64,000 nt of DNA, from NCBI GenBank assembly GCA_041821185.1, contig JBGUBD010000005.1, positions 365,507-429,506 of the forward strand, in the 5' to 3' direction. The notes below the pieces were generated by a model. It was given only the letters and a program-made list of their open reading frames with translations. It ran no database searches and was not told the origin of the DNA. The position numbers were made by a program, and so were the translations under genes. Positions 1 to 7,941 of this stretch are shown here, piece after piece (positions within the stretch are counted from its first letter, which is position 1; the number at the start of each line of letters is the position of its first letter). Origin of the DNA: Phycisphaerales bacterium AB-hyl4. GTDB lineage: Bacteria; Planctomycetota; Phycisphaerae; Phycisphaerales; Phycisphaeraceae.

Positions 1-139
1 CCGCGTCCGGTCCCCCGTCCCGGCTGTCCTACGGACACGCCAGGCCACCTGCTGAAAACCGGCTCGGCCCCCGCCGACACGCCAATCCCATCCCGCTATG
101 CTACACCGACCGGCCGAAATGCAACAGAAAGGACCACCC

Positions 140-544
140 ATGCCCAGCACCGAAGACATCCTCAAAGCCGCCCGCGAGCTTGGCGAAAAGATCAGCCAGC
201 ACGACGCCGCGAAGAAATTCCAGGACATCGTCACCCGCCTCCGCGACGATCAGGACGCTCAACGCCTGCTCAACGACTACAACCGCCACCTGCAGACCGT
301 CAGCGAAAAAGAAATGAACCAGCAGCCGATCGAGGTTGAAGACAAGGCCCGGCTCAAAGAGCTCCAGACCAAGGTTGTCACCCACCCCGTCCTCCGCGAC
401 CTGCAGATCGCCCAGATGGACTACGTCGACCTCATGCGCCGCGTCGACGAAGCCATGACCGGCCAAACCCCCGACACCCCGCCCGCGCCCGGAGCCACCC
501 CCGGAGCCACCCCCGGCGTCATGCCCGGCCAGGCGGGGCTGTAA
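140..544 (+). CDS. YlbF/YmcA family protein
   Basis: A 134-residue soluble, mostly helical and highly charged protein. The helical core (about residues 1-110, with alternating charged and hydrophobic residues such as KELQTKVVTHPVLRDLQIAQ) matches the YlbF/YmcA (Com_YlbF) family. In Bacillus these proteins act with YaaT in RNase Y-dependent mRNA maturation, competence and biofilm formation; the role in this lineage is unknown. The tail is a low-complexity Pro/Gly/Ala/Thr stretch with a repeated PGATPGATPG. I chose the ATG at 140 over one at 98 because AAAGGA lies 8 nt upstream and the family N-terminus fits. It is a stand-alone gene at the window edge, convergent with the next gene. Confidence 0.75.
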   Translation: MPSTEDILKAARELGEKISQHDAAKKFQDIVTRLRDDQDAQRLLNDYNRHLQTVSEKEMNQQPIEVEDKARLKELQTKVVTHPVLRDLQIAQMDYVDLMRRVDEAMTGQTPDTPPAPGATPGATPGVMPGQAGL

Positions 545-586
545 GCGGCATCACGCACCCATCCTTTTCAGCGCCCCTCGCGCCGA

Positions 587-2404
587 TCACTGACGGACGC
601 GCACTCCCTCCACCTCGCGCCGCAGCGGGTGGCTTTGCGGATGCAACTCGCAATCGCGAAACAGCACGCCCGGCCCGTCCGCCTGAAACTGACGCGCCCC
701 CTCGAAATCGTCACGAAACACCAACCGTTGATACGGCAGGGCCACCCGCTTGAACAAAACGTTCTCATGCCGGCTGTTGAGTTGCGACCACGGTGGCCCG
801 CCGTTGGCCTGGTCGTTGATGTTCTCAAACGTCAGATCCACGAACGCGCAGTCGGTGAATGAACTTTGATGGTGGTCGAGGAAGATCGACTGCACCGCGT
901 TGAGCCCGGTCGCATTGACGCCGGTGATGACGAGGTTTTCGTAGTGGCCGAAGAATTGCAGCACGTCGCTGTGAAATTCCAGCGCTTCGCCGTCGCTGCC
1001 GCCGACGCTTGCGCCGACGATCATCTGTGTGTTGGCCAGCGAGTCGCCGGAGATGTTCGTCGCGGTGACGTTGCGGGCGTAGGTCAGCCCCACGAAGCCG
1101 TAGAGCATATCCTCGACGGCGGAGTTGGTGACGTAGCGATGGCCGGTCTCGGCGCGGATCGGGTAAAGCTGCTGCCGTCGGCCAGGTGCGTCGTCGCGGT
1201 GGATCACCGGGCCGTGGCGGTCGAACCAGCGGACGTCGTCGAACCAGATCGCGTGTCCTTGCCCGTCGCGCGAGCCGTCGAGGTAGATCTGCACGATCGT
1301 GCCGAAGTCGAAGCTGACGTTTTGCCACTTCGATCGATTCAACCGCATCCGCGCATCGGATCGCTCCGCCCGGCCGAGCACAATCTCCTCACGGTCAAGA
1401 CTGTCGTCGCCACGGATGGTCAGCCACCGCGACGTGCCAACGCTGACCGGGCCATGTGGATCGTGGCCGGTGGGGTAGTTGGGCAATTCGTAGAAGCCCG
1501 GCTCGATGATCGTGACGACGCCATAGTCGGCGTGCCCGGCGTCGCGCAGCTTACGCAAGGCAAGGCCGATCGACCGCATCGGCTCGTCGCGTGTGCCGCT
1601 ATTGTCATCATCGCCCGACACCGCGACGAACAGCTCATGGCGCTCGACGCCGTCCGGGTAGGCATAGAGCACCATGCTGTGCACGCCGGTGTTGAGGCCG
1701 TCGTAGTTGCGATTGATCTCGCCCTGGAGCACGCGCGGGTAGCCGGTCGTGGGGTAGACGATGGCTCGGACCTCGACGGTGTCGCCTTGCTCGAAGTCGG
1801 CGGGGTCGAGTTGGACCCAGTATTCGTCAACGCCGGTGTGCGGGTTCAGCGATGTTTCGTCGACCGCCACCCACGCGCCGCCGTTGGCGCTGAACTCGAC
1901 GCGGTCGATGCCGATCATGTGATACGCCAGCACGCCCACGCCGATTGGCTGATCGAATATCGGCCACGGCACGAGGTTCCAGCGGGCGATCGCCTTGGCA
2001 TCCGCACCGAAGCCTGAGCCGACGTGGTCTGGCTGATCCGTCTCGCCCTCGAAGCCCTCGCCGGGCGGCAGCGTCGGCGCGTCGGTCGCAGGCACATCAG
2101 GCGGCGTCGGCTGGGCATCAGAGCCAGCACCGCCGCCGGCCACGCGCACCAACTCGGCTCGATAGTCCGCCAGCAGCCCGCGCGCCAGCTCCAGCGCACG
2201 GTACGCCGACAGCGATCGGCGGTGCAGCTCATCGCTGCCCGGCAGCTGCGCGTGATAGTGCGCCGTCCGCCGCTGGTCGACGTCCGCCACCACTCGGCGA
2301 AGGTCGCCCAGTGTCTCATCAATCGATCGGTCAAACACGGCCGGCACACCGGCAAACGCCGGCGAAACAATCAGCACGTACAACAGGGTCGCCATCCATC
2401 GCAT
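587..2404 (-). CDS. Secreted right-handed beta-helix protein
   Basis: A 605-residue exported protein. The N-terminus (MRWMATLLYVLIVSPAFAG) is a signal peptide, and AAGGA sits 7 nt upstream of the ATG. A helical segment (about residues 25-90) and a Pro-rich linker (about 90-130) lead into an Ig-like beta-rich part around FSANGGAWVAVDETS. The motif SGDDDNSGTRDEPMRSI then opens a long segment with repeated short beta strands and Asn/Asp turns, as in pectate-lyase-like parallel beta helices (DUF1565 type). Such folds are typical of polysaccharide lyases and adhesins. I see no diagnostic catalytic residues, so no substrate is assigned. It is divergent from mutL across about 130 bp. Confidence 0.7.
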   Translation of the reverse strand: MRWMATLLYVLIVSPAFAGVPAVFDRSIDETLGDLRRVVADVDQRRTAHYHAQLPGSDELHRRSLSAYRALELARGLLADYRAELVRVAGGGAGSDAQPTPPDVPATDAPTLPPGEGFEGETDQPDHVGSGFGADAKAIARWNLVPWPIFDQPIGVGVLAYHMIGIDRVEFSANGGAWVAVDETSLNPHTGVDEYWVQLDPADFEQGDTVEVRAIVYPTTGYPRVLQGEINRNYDGLNTGVHSMVLYAYPDGVERHELFVAVSGDDDNSGTRDEPMRSIGLALRKLRDAGHADYGVVTIIEPGFYELPNYPTGHDPHGPVSVGTSRWLTIRGDDSLDREEIVLGRAERSDARMRLNRSKWQNVSFDFGTIVQIYLDGSRDGQGHAIWFDDVRWFDRHGPVIHRDDAPGRRQQLYPIRAETGHRYVTNSAVEDMLYGFVGLTYARNVTATNISGDSLANTQMIVGASVGGSDGEALEFHSDVLQFFGHYENLVITGVNATGLNAVQSIFLDHHQSSFTDCAFVDLTFENINDQANGGPPWSQLNSRHENVLFKRVALPYQRLVFRDDFEGARQFQADGPGVLFRDCELHPQSHPLRREVEGVRVRQ

Positions 2405-2538
2405 GCGGGGTCCTTTCAGTTTAAAGACATGTCGCTCTCGGCCGCCGCGTCAACCCGGTGCGGGGCCCGATCATACCGCGCGCGCACCAACGCACCGGAC
2501 CCGCGCGATCGGCGGGTCGGCTCTGGTACCATGTCGCC

Positions 2539-4560
2539 ATGCCGATCCGTAAGCTGCCGCCACTGCTGGTCAACCAGATCGCCGCCGGCGAGGTCATCGA
2601 ACGCCCCGCCTCGGTCGTCAAAGAGCTGGTCGAAAACAGCCTCGACGCCGGCGCAACGCGCATCGACGTGACTGTCGACGACGGCGGGCGCGAGCTGATC
2701 CGCATCGCCGACGACGGCAACGGCATCCCCGCGGACGAGTTGCCGTTGGCCCTCGCGGCCCACGCGACGAGCAAGCTGCACTCGGCCGAGCAACTGGCCG
2801 CCATCGACACGCTGGGCTTTCGCGGCGAGGCGCTCGCGTCGATCGCCAGTGTCAGCCGTATGCGCATCACCACCCGCGCCCGCGACGAGCAGGGCCAACT
2901 CGCCGAGGCCGCCGCAACCATCGAAGCCAGCGGCGACCAGCTCAGCGACCCCGCTCCCGCCGCCGGTGCGCCGGGGACAACCATCGAAATCCGCGACCTG
3001 TTTTTCAATACGCCCGCCCGCCGCAAGTTCCTGCGTACCGCCTCGACCGAGTTCGGCCACATCAACGAGCTGATCCAACGCCTCGCGATGGTGCATCACG
3101 CGGTCGCCTTCAGCCTGACCCACAACGGCCGCAAGTCGCTCGACCTGTCCGCCGAGCGCGAACGCGCCCGGCGATGCGTCGCAGTGCTCGGCAAAGACCT
3201 CGAAGAGGGCTTGCTCGCCTTCGAGCACGTCGACACGCCCGAGCGCGGCGGCATGCAGGTGTGGGGCCTGGCCGGCATGCCCTCGCTCGCCCGCGCGACG
3301 GGCAAGTTTCAATACCTCTGCGTCAACGGCCGACCCGTGCGCGACCGCCAGCTCACCCATGCCGTGCGCGAAGCCTATCGCGGACTCGTCCCGCCGGACC
3401 GCCACCCCGTTGCGGTGGTGTTCGTGCACATGGACCCGGCCGAGGTGGACGTGAACGTGCACCCGGCCAAGGCAGAGGTCCGCTTCCGCAACCCCAGTGC
3501 CGTGCACGGCCTCGTGCTCGCCGCGATCCGACAACGCCTGCTCGCTGCCGACCTCACCCCCAGCGCCCGCATGGCTGAGCGATCGTCGCCGTTCAACCTT
3601 CGCCCCTCAGCCGAGCCATCCCAGCCCTCACTGCTCGACACGCCAACACAAGACCAGACGCTCCCCCAAACCGACGCCCCCTCATTTAGCCGCGGGCCTT
3701 GGCCCGCGCGCTCCCCCACCGACATCAGCTCGCCCACGCCCGCCGGCCAGCCCACCGACCGACCGCAGCCCCACCCCAGTGGCGCCGGCGGGTTGTCCAG
3801 CGATGAGTTCGTCAATTATTTCCGTCGCATGGACCCAACGCAAAAAGGTTTCGTCTACCAGCAGGTGAAGCAGGCACTGGCCGAGGAGTCGCCCAACGCC
3901 TTCGCGAACGACGCCGACGACGCAAACGATGCCTCCCCCAAGCCCCAAGCCTCAAGCCTCAAGCCCATCAACATCCTCCAGGTGCACGAAAGCTACGTCG
4001 TCACGCAGGACGACGAAGGCCTGCTCATCGTCGACCAGCACGCGCTGCACGAGCGGGTGATGTTCGAGCAGCTTCGCCAGCGCGTGCTCGGGGAAGGGCG
4101 CATCCTTGAAAGCCAGCGCATGCTCATGCCGGCCGTGCTCCGGGCGAGCGCGAAACGGCAGGCGCTGCTGGAAGAGCTTGGCCCGCTGCTGGCCCGCATC
4201 GGCGTGGAGGTGGAGCCGATGGGCTCGAACGCGGTGGGCGTGCAGGCGTTTCCGTCGTTTTTGTTTGATCGTGGTGTCGAGCCGATCGAGTTTCTCGACG
4301 AGCTGCTCGACAAGGCGGAAGAAGGCGAAATCGAAGTCAGTGGCGCGACGGTGGACGAAGGCGTGCTGCACGAAGTGCTCGACATGATGGCGTGCAAGGC
4401 GGCAGTGAAGGCGGGCGACCGCATGAGCGAAGCCGAGCTTGAATCGCTGCTGCAGCAGCGCGATCGCATCGAGCGGTCGAGCAACTGCCCCCACGGCCGA
4501 CCGACCACGCTCCGCCTGAGCCTCCGCGACCTCGCGAAACAGTTCGGCCGTAGTGGGTAG
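2539..4560 (+). CDS. mutL: DNA mismatch repair protein MutL
   Basis: A 673-residue MutL that couples MutS mismatch recognition to strand incision. The N-terminal GHKL ATPase is complete: AAGEVIERPASVVKELVENS (residues 12-31), DDGNGIP, and TLGFRGEALASI. The C-terminal endonuclease is of the nicking type: DQHALHERVMFE from D499 fits DQHA-x2-E-x4-E, ACKAAVKAGDRM follows, and CPHGRP starts at C650. The organism therefore probably uses MutH-independent repair. The start at 2539 puts MPIRKLPPLLVNQIAAGE at the normal family N-terminus. The linker (about residues 340-465) is low-complexity, and two stretches of it are encoded by repeat DNA also found between genes. No mutS is in the window. Confidence 0.97.
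   Translation: MPIRKLPPLLVNQIAAGEVIERPASVVKELVENSLDAGATRIDVTVDDGGRELIRIADDGNGIPADELPLALAAHATSKLHSAEQLAAIDTLGFRGEALASIASVSRMRITTRARDEQGQLAEAAATIEASGDQLSDPAPAAGAPGTTIEIRDLFFNTPARRKFLRTASTEFGHINELIQRLAMVHHAVAFSLTHNGRKSLDLSAERERARRCVAVLGKDLEEGLLAFEHVDTPERGGMQVWGLAGMPSLARATGKFQYLCVNGRPVRDRQLTHAVREAYRGLVPPDRHPVAVVFVHMDPAEVDVNVHPAKAEVRFRNPSAVHGLVLAAIRQRLLAADLTPSARMAERSSPFNLRPSAEPSQPSLLDTPTQDQTLPQTDAPSFSRGPWPARSPTDISSPTPAGQPTDRPQPHPSGAGGLSSDEFVNYFRRMDPTQKGFVYQQVKQALAEESPNAFANDADDANDASPKPQASSLKPINILQVHESYVVTQDDEGLLIVDQHALHERVMFEQLRQRVLGEGRILESQRMLMPAVLRASAKRQALLEELGPLLARIGVEVEPMGSNAVGVQAFPSFLFDRGVEPIEFLDELLDKAEEGEIEVSGATVDEGVLHEVLDMMACKAAVKAGDRMSEAELESLLQQRDRIERSSNCPHGRPTTLRLSLRDLAKQFGRSG
3684..3710. 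repeat. REPIN-like half-element inside mutL
   Basis: ATTTAGCCGCGG followed by GCCTTGGCCCGCGCG is the same sequence that forms the left half of the intergenic hairpin elements at 7845, 40998, 52333 and 54944. Here it lies in frame in the mutL linker and encodes FSRGPWPARS. The right half of the element is absent. A second repeat, 3940-3966, is a run of AAGCCTC/AAGCCCC units and encodes KPQASSLKP in the same linker. The match is seen directly; insertion as the origin is inferred. Confidence 0.75.
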
Positions 4561-4572
4561 CACAGGGGTTTA

Positions 4573-4758
4573 ACGCCAAGACGCCAAGACGCCAAGTCGC
4601 CAGGACGCCAAGGAAAAGGCAAAGAAGCGAAAAGCTTCATAACAGAGACATATGGGAAGATAAAAAGTTTTCTTTCAGCCGTACTCTGTGCCTCGGTGTC
4701 TCTAGGGTTTAGCCGGTCTTTTTCTTCTTGGCGTCTTGGCGTCTTGGCGACTTGGCGT
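4573..4758. repeat. Inverted repeat with arms of tandem 8-nt units (ACGCCAAG)
   Basis: The left arm (4573-4612) is five units ACGCCAAG, ACGCCAAG, ACGCCAAG, TCGCCAGG, ACGCCAAG. The right arm (4727-4758) is four units of the complement CTTGGCGT, one of them CTTGGCGA. About 110 bp lie between, including CTCTGTGCCTCGGTGTCTCT, which is itself made of short near-repeats. The element fills most of the 288-bp gap between mutL and the AAA ATPase gene. No ORF lies inside. The same unit recurs at 11816-12005 and 31702-31953. Confidence 0.85.
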
Positions 4759-4848
4759 AATACTCTCCGCTACCCCGCGAAACGCTTTGACTTACTGCAT
4801 CATCCCTTCTAGCGTTCTTTGCCGCGATCTTCTTGCCGGGAACCGATC

Positions 4849-6294
4849 ATGACCAGCCATCCCACGCCCGCCACGCTTGGCCAACTCAAGCAGACGCCAT
4901 ATCGCTATCGCAGCGTCAAGCAGGAACTGCGCGAAAACCTCGTCCGCCGACTCCAGTCCGGCGACGACGTCTTCCCCGGTATCCTCGGCTACAAGCACAC
5001 CGTGCAGCCGCAGGTCGTCCACGCCATCCTCTCCCGACATGACATGCTCTTCCTCGGCCTGCGCGGACAAGCCAAGACGCGCATGCTCCGACTGCTGCCC
5101 GATCTGCTCGACGAATGGCTGCCGATCATCGACGGCATCGAAATCCCCGACGACCCGATCCAGCCTATGACCAGCATGGGCAAACGCCTCATCCGCGAGC
5201 AAGGCGACGACACGCCCGTCCGCTGGCTGCACCGCAGCGACCGCTATCACGAAAAGCTCGCCACGCCCGACGTGACCATCGCTGACCTCATCGGCGAAAT
5301 CGACATCGTCAAGCACGCTGAGGGCCGCTACCTCTCCGACGAGAGCACGATGCACTTCGGCCTGATCCCGCGCACCAACCGCGGCATCTTCGCCGTCAAC
5401 GAACTGCCCGACCTCTCGCCCCGCATTCAGGTCGGCCTGTTCAACGTTCTCGAAGAACGCGACGTGCAGATCCGTGGCTACCCCGTCCGCCTGAACCTCG
5501 ACGTCTGCCTCGTCTTCAGCGCCAACCCCGAAGACTACACCAACCGCGGCCGTATCGTCACGCCCCTGAAAGACCGCATCGGCAGCGTCATCCGCACCCA
5601 CTACCCGCACACCACCGACGAGGCCATGCAGATCACGCGCGGCAACGCCTGGCTGCAACGCGAAAACGAGCCCGACGAAGCCGCCGCCCTGCCCAAGGTC
5701 GACGTGCCCGACCTCATGCTCCGCATCGTTGAGGAAGCCGTCGCCCAGGCGCGCAAGAGCCCGCACATCAACCAGGCCTCGGGCGTCAGCGTGCGGACGA
5801 GCATTGCCTGCATTGAAAACCTCGTCAGTTCCGCCGAGCGCCGCGGGCTGATCACCGGCGAGCCCCGCGTCGTCCCGCGCGTCTGCGATCTCCAGCACAT
5901 CCTCGCCAGCACGCGCGGCAAGATCGAGCTCATGCTCGCAGACGATGGCGACGCCACCGAGGACAAGCTTGTCACCTCCCTCGTCGGTGAAGCGGTCAAA
6001 GCCATCTTCGATCAGGTCGCCGACGTCGACGAATACGAAGCCATCGTCGAGCCGTTCGAGGAAGGCCTCAAGCTTACCGTCGGCGACGAAGTCTCCGCAG
6101 CCGAGCAGATCGCGAGCATGAAGCACGTCAAAGGTCTGCTCCCCGCGACGACCAAGCTGGCCAAGAAGCTCGGCCTCGATGAAAAGGACGAGCAACTGCT
6201 CGCCTGCGCCGGCGAGTTTCTGCTCGAAGCGCTCTACGTGCACAACCGCCTGAGCAAGCACGGCGGCCCGGGCGAAAGCCGATACAGCCGATGA
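4849..6294 (+). CDS. ChlI/MoxR-like AAA+ ATPase
   Basis: A 481-residue AAA+ ATPase. The P-loop is GLRGQAKT (about residue 68), a variant of GxxGxxKT. The Walker B/helix-insert region reads GIFAVNELPDLSPRIQVGLF, and sensor 1 is LVFSANPEDYTNRGRI. These are features of the magnesium-chelatase ChlI / MoxR clade. Members usually act with a VWA-domain partner as chaperone-like remodelers. No VWA gene or chlorophyll gene is adjacent, so a chelatase role is not supported. The C-terminal 150 residues are acidic and helical. The start was set at MTSHPTPAT; the ten codons before it look non-coding. It is a single-gene unit bounded by the repeat upstream. Confidence 0.85.
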   Translation: MTSHPTPATLGQLKQTPYRYRSVKQELRENLVRRLQSGDDVFPGILGYKHTVQPQVVHAILSRHDMLFLGLRGQAKTRMLRLLPDLLDEWLPIIDGIEIPDDPIQPMTSMGKRLIREQGDDTPVRWLHRSDRYHEKLATPDVTIADLIGEIDIVKHAEGRYLSDESTMHFGLIPRTNRGIFAVNELPDLSPRIQVGLFNVLEERDVQIRGYPVRLNLDVCLVFSANPEDYTNRGRIVTPLKDRIGSVIRTHYPHTTDEAMQITRGNAWLQRENEPDEAAALPKVDVPDLMLRIVEEAVAQARKSPHINQASGVSVRTSIACIENLVSSAERRGLITGEPRVVPRVCDLQHILASTRGKIELMLADDGDATEDKLVTSLVGEAVKAIFDQVADVDEYEAIVEPFEEGLKLTVGDEVSAAEQIASMKHVKGLLPATTKLAKKLGLDEKDEQLLACAGEFLLEALYVHNRLSKHGGPGESRYSR

Positions 6295-6429
6295 CCCAGC
6301 CGCCGCCCGCTACGCAGTATCGCACCACACGGCCGCGCTTTTTTGCTCGCCCGAACCGGCTGCCCTGCCTATGCTGATGAAGCGGTCGGCCGTCGCCCTC
6401 CGTCATCACAACCCCGAAGGGCAGCCGCC

Positions 6430-6615
6430 ATGCTTATTACCGTCCTACTGATCGTCCTGGCCATTCTGCTCCCCCCGGTGGCCGCATTTTTGATGGTGGG
6501 CTTCGGCCTGCACTTCTGGCTGAACATCCTGCTAACGCTGCTGTTCATCATCCCCGGCGAAATCCACGCCATCTACCTCGTTGTCACCCGCCACGGCGGC
6601 CAGGCCAAGCCCTGA
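6430..6615 (+). CDS. Pmp3/YqaE-family small membrane protein
   Basis: A 61-residue peptide with two hydrophobic segments (ITVLLIVLAILLPPVAAFLM and FWLNILLTLLFIIPGEIHAI) separated by VGFGLHF. The LPPVAxF...GLHFWLNILLTL...PGxIHAxYL pattern is the hallmark of the Pmp3/YqaE proteolipid family, which sits in the inner membrane and is linked to stress and membrane-potential maintenance. Length is typical. The ATG follows the sequence AAGGGCAGCCGCC. The gene is monocistronic. Confidence 0.88.
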   Translation: MLITVLLIVLAILLPPVAAFLMVGFGLHFWLNILLTLLFIIPGEIHAIYLVVTRHGGQAKP

Positions 6616-6843
6616 CCCTCGCCACGCCGGGCCCAGCCCCCGCGCGACGCCGGTTCCGTCCTGTTTGACAGCCCCGCTGCAACAGGTATTTTCAATCAAA
6701 CCCAGCACGGAGGTCGTCGGTCGCCCACCCCCGCTCATGTCGGCGTAGGGCGATGTCTGGAGGGACGTGCTGCACGGTGAGCGGGAGCTCAAAACCGTGT
6801 GGTGCTCCCGACCAAACTTTCTTGACGAAAGGACGATCCTCCC
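6616..6843 (+). promoter_or_regulatory. Leader region of the dehydrogenase gene
   Basis: TTGACA at 6665-6670 and TATTTT at 6687-6692, 16 bp apart, resemble a housekeeping promoter and would give a transcript leader of about 145 nt. In the leader, GGGAGC (6783-6788) can pair with GCTCCC (6804-6809). A 35-codon ORF (6753-6860, MSGGTCCTVSGSS...) spans the hairpin and overlaps the dehydrogenase start by 17 nt in another frame. It is rich in Ser, Gly and Cys codons. Regulation by this ORF is speculative. Confidence 0.35.
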
Positions 6844-7824
6844 ATGCCAGAACAGCCTAAACGCATCCTCCTCACCACCACGTCCTACCAGGACACGCCC
6901 GGCAAGCATCACGAGCTGCTCAAACAGTCGGGCCACGAAGTCGTCCGCGCCCGCGGACCGCTGCCCGAAAATGAAATGCTCAAACTGGTGACCTCCGACG
7001 GCGGCTTCGACGGCCTGCTGCACGGCGACGACGCCATCACCCGCAAGGTCATCGAAGCCGCGCTGCCCCGACTGCAATGCCTCTCCAAATACGGCATCGG
7101 CCTCGACTCGGTCGACGTCACCGCCGCGACCGACCTGAAAGTGCCCGTGCTCTTCACCCCGGGCGTCAACCACACGACCGTCGCCGAGCACACCTTCGGG
7201 CTGATGATCGCCCTCGCCAAGCATTTCATCCCCGAAGTCAACCACGTCAAAGCGGGCAACTGGAAGCGCATCACCGGCAGCGAACTGGCGAACAAGACGA
7301 TCGCCATCCTCGGCCTCGGCCGGATCGGCAAGGAAGTCGCCAAGCGCGCCCGCGCGTTCGATATGAACGTCATCGCCTACGACGTGTACTGGGACGAGGA
7401 ATTCGTCAAGCAGTACGACGTTCGCAAGTGTGACACCGCCGACCAGGCCGCCCGCGAGGCCGACGTCGTCAGCATGCACATGAACCTCACCGAAGAAAAC
7501 CGCCACTTCATCAACAAAGACCGCATCGCCACGATGAAAGACGGCGCGATGATCATCAACTGCTCGCGCGGCGGACTGGTCAACGAAGCCGACGTCGCCG
7601 AGGCGTGCAAGTCCGGCAAGCTGCTCGGCTACGGCACGGACGTGCTCGACAAGGAACCGATGCAGACGCCGCATCCGTTCCAGACCATCGACAACATCAT
7701 CGTCACCCCGCACATCGGCTCGCGCACGTTTGAAAGCGTCGAACGCCAGGCGGTCATGGCGACCGAAAACCTGCTCCGCCTGCTCAACGGTGAAAAGCCG
7801 CTTGCGCAAGCAAATCAGTTTTAA
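6844..7824 (+). CDS. Phosphoglycerate dehydrogenase-like 2-hydroxyacid dehydrogenase
   Basis: A 326-residue NAD-dependent D-isomer-specific 2-hydroxyacid dehydrogenase. The dinucleotide motif GLGRIGKEVAKRA is near residue 158. The substrate Arg lies in NCSRGGLVNE, and the catalytic His in TPHIGSRT near the C-terminus. The closest functional type is 3-phosphoglycerate dehydrogenase (first step of serine synthesis), but the protein ends after the catalytic core and has no ACT domain, so serine feedback by that route is not expected. Glyoxylate or other hydroxyacid reduction is an alternative. AAAGGA lies upstream of the ATG. The gene is followed by a REPIN-like hairpin and then gnd. Confidence 0.85.
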   Translation: MPEQPKRILLTTTSYQDTPGKHHELLKQSGHEVVRARGPLPENEMLKLVTSDGGFDGLLHGDDAITRKVIEAALPRLQCLSKYGIGLDSVDVTAATDLKVPVLFTPGVNHTTVAEHTFGLMIALAKHFIPEVNHVKAGNWKRITGSELANKTIAILGLGRIGKEVAKRARAFDMNVIAYDVYWDEEFVKQYDVRKCDTADQAAREADVVSMHMNLTEENRHFINKDRIATMKDGAMIINCSRGGLVNEADVAEACKSGKLLGYGTDVLDKEPMQTPHPFQTIDNIIVTPHIGSRTFESVERQAVMATENLLRLLNGEKPLAQANQF

Positions 7825-7844
7825 ACATCGATTTCGATACGCCC

Positions 7845-7922
7845 ATTTAGCCGCGGGCCTTGGCCCGCGATCTTCGGCAAACCACCATACAACCCAGCGC
7901 GGGGCAAGCCCCGCGGCTAAAT
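7845..7922. repeat. REPIN-like hairpin element, complete copy
   Basis: It begins ATTTAGCCGCGGGCCTTGG and ends CCCCGCGGCTAAAT, so the ends are inverted repeats. Each half is also a small hairpin (GCGGGCC-TT-GGCCCGC and GCGGGGC-AA-GCCCCGC). It occupies the gap between the dehydrogenase gene and gnd. The gnd ribosome-binding site starts right after it. Confidence 0.85.
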
Positions 7923-7941
7923 TTCAGAGGAAGAAAACATC

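Noticed and set aside
866-2017. Long open frame (383 codons) antisense to the beta-helix gene
   Set aside because: GC-rich codon bias opens antisense frames; the minus-strand frame has signal peptide, ribosome site and beta-helix pattern, the plus frame nothing recognisable.
4573-4758. Possible CRISPR array (and similar tandem-unit sites)
   Set aside because: Units are 7-9 nt, contiguous without spacers, and arranged as inverted arms; no cas genes are in the window.
4792-6261. 489-codon frame antisense to the AAA ATPase gene
   Set aside because: Mirror frame of a clear AAA+ protein; composition dominated by Val/Asp/Gly/Ala without motifs.
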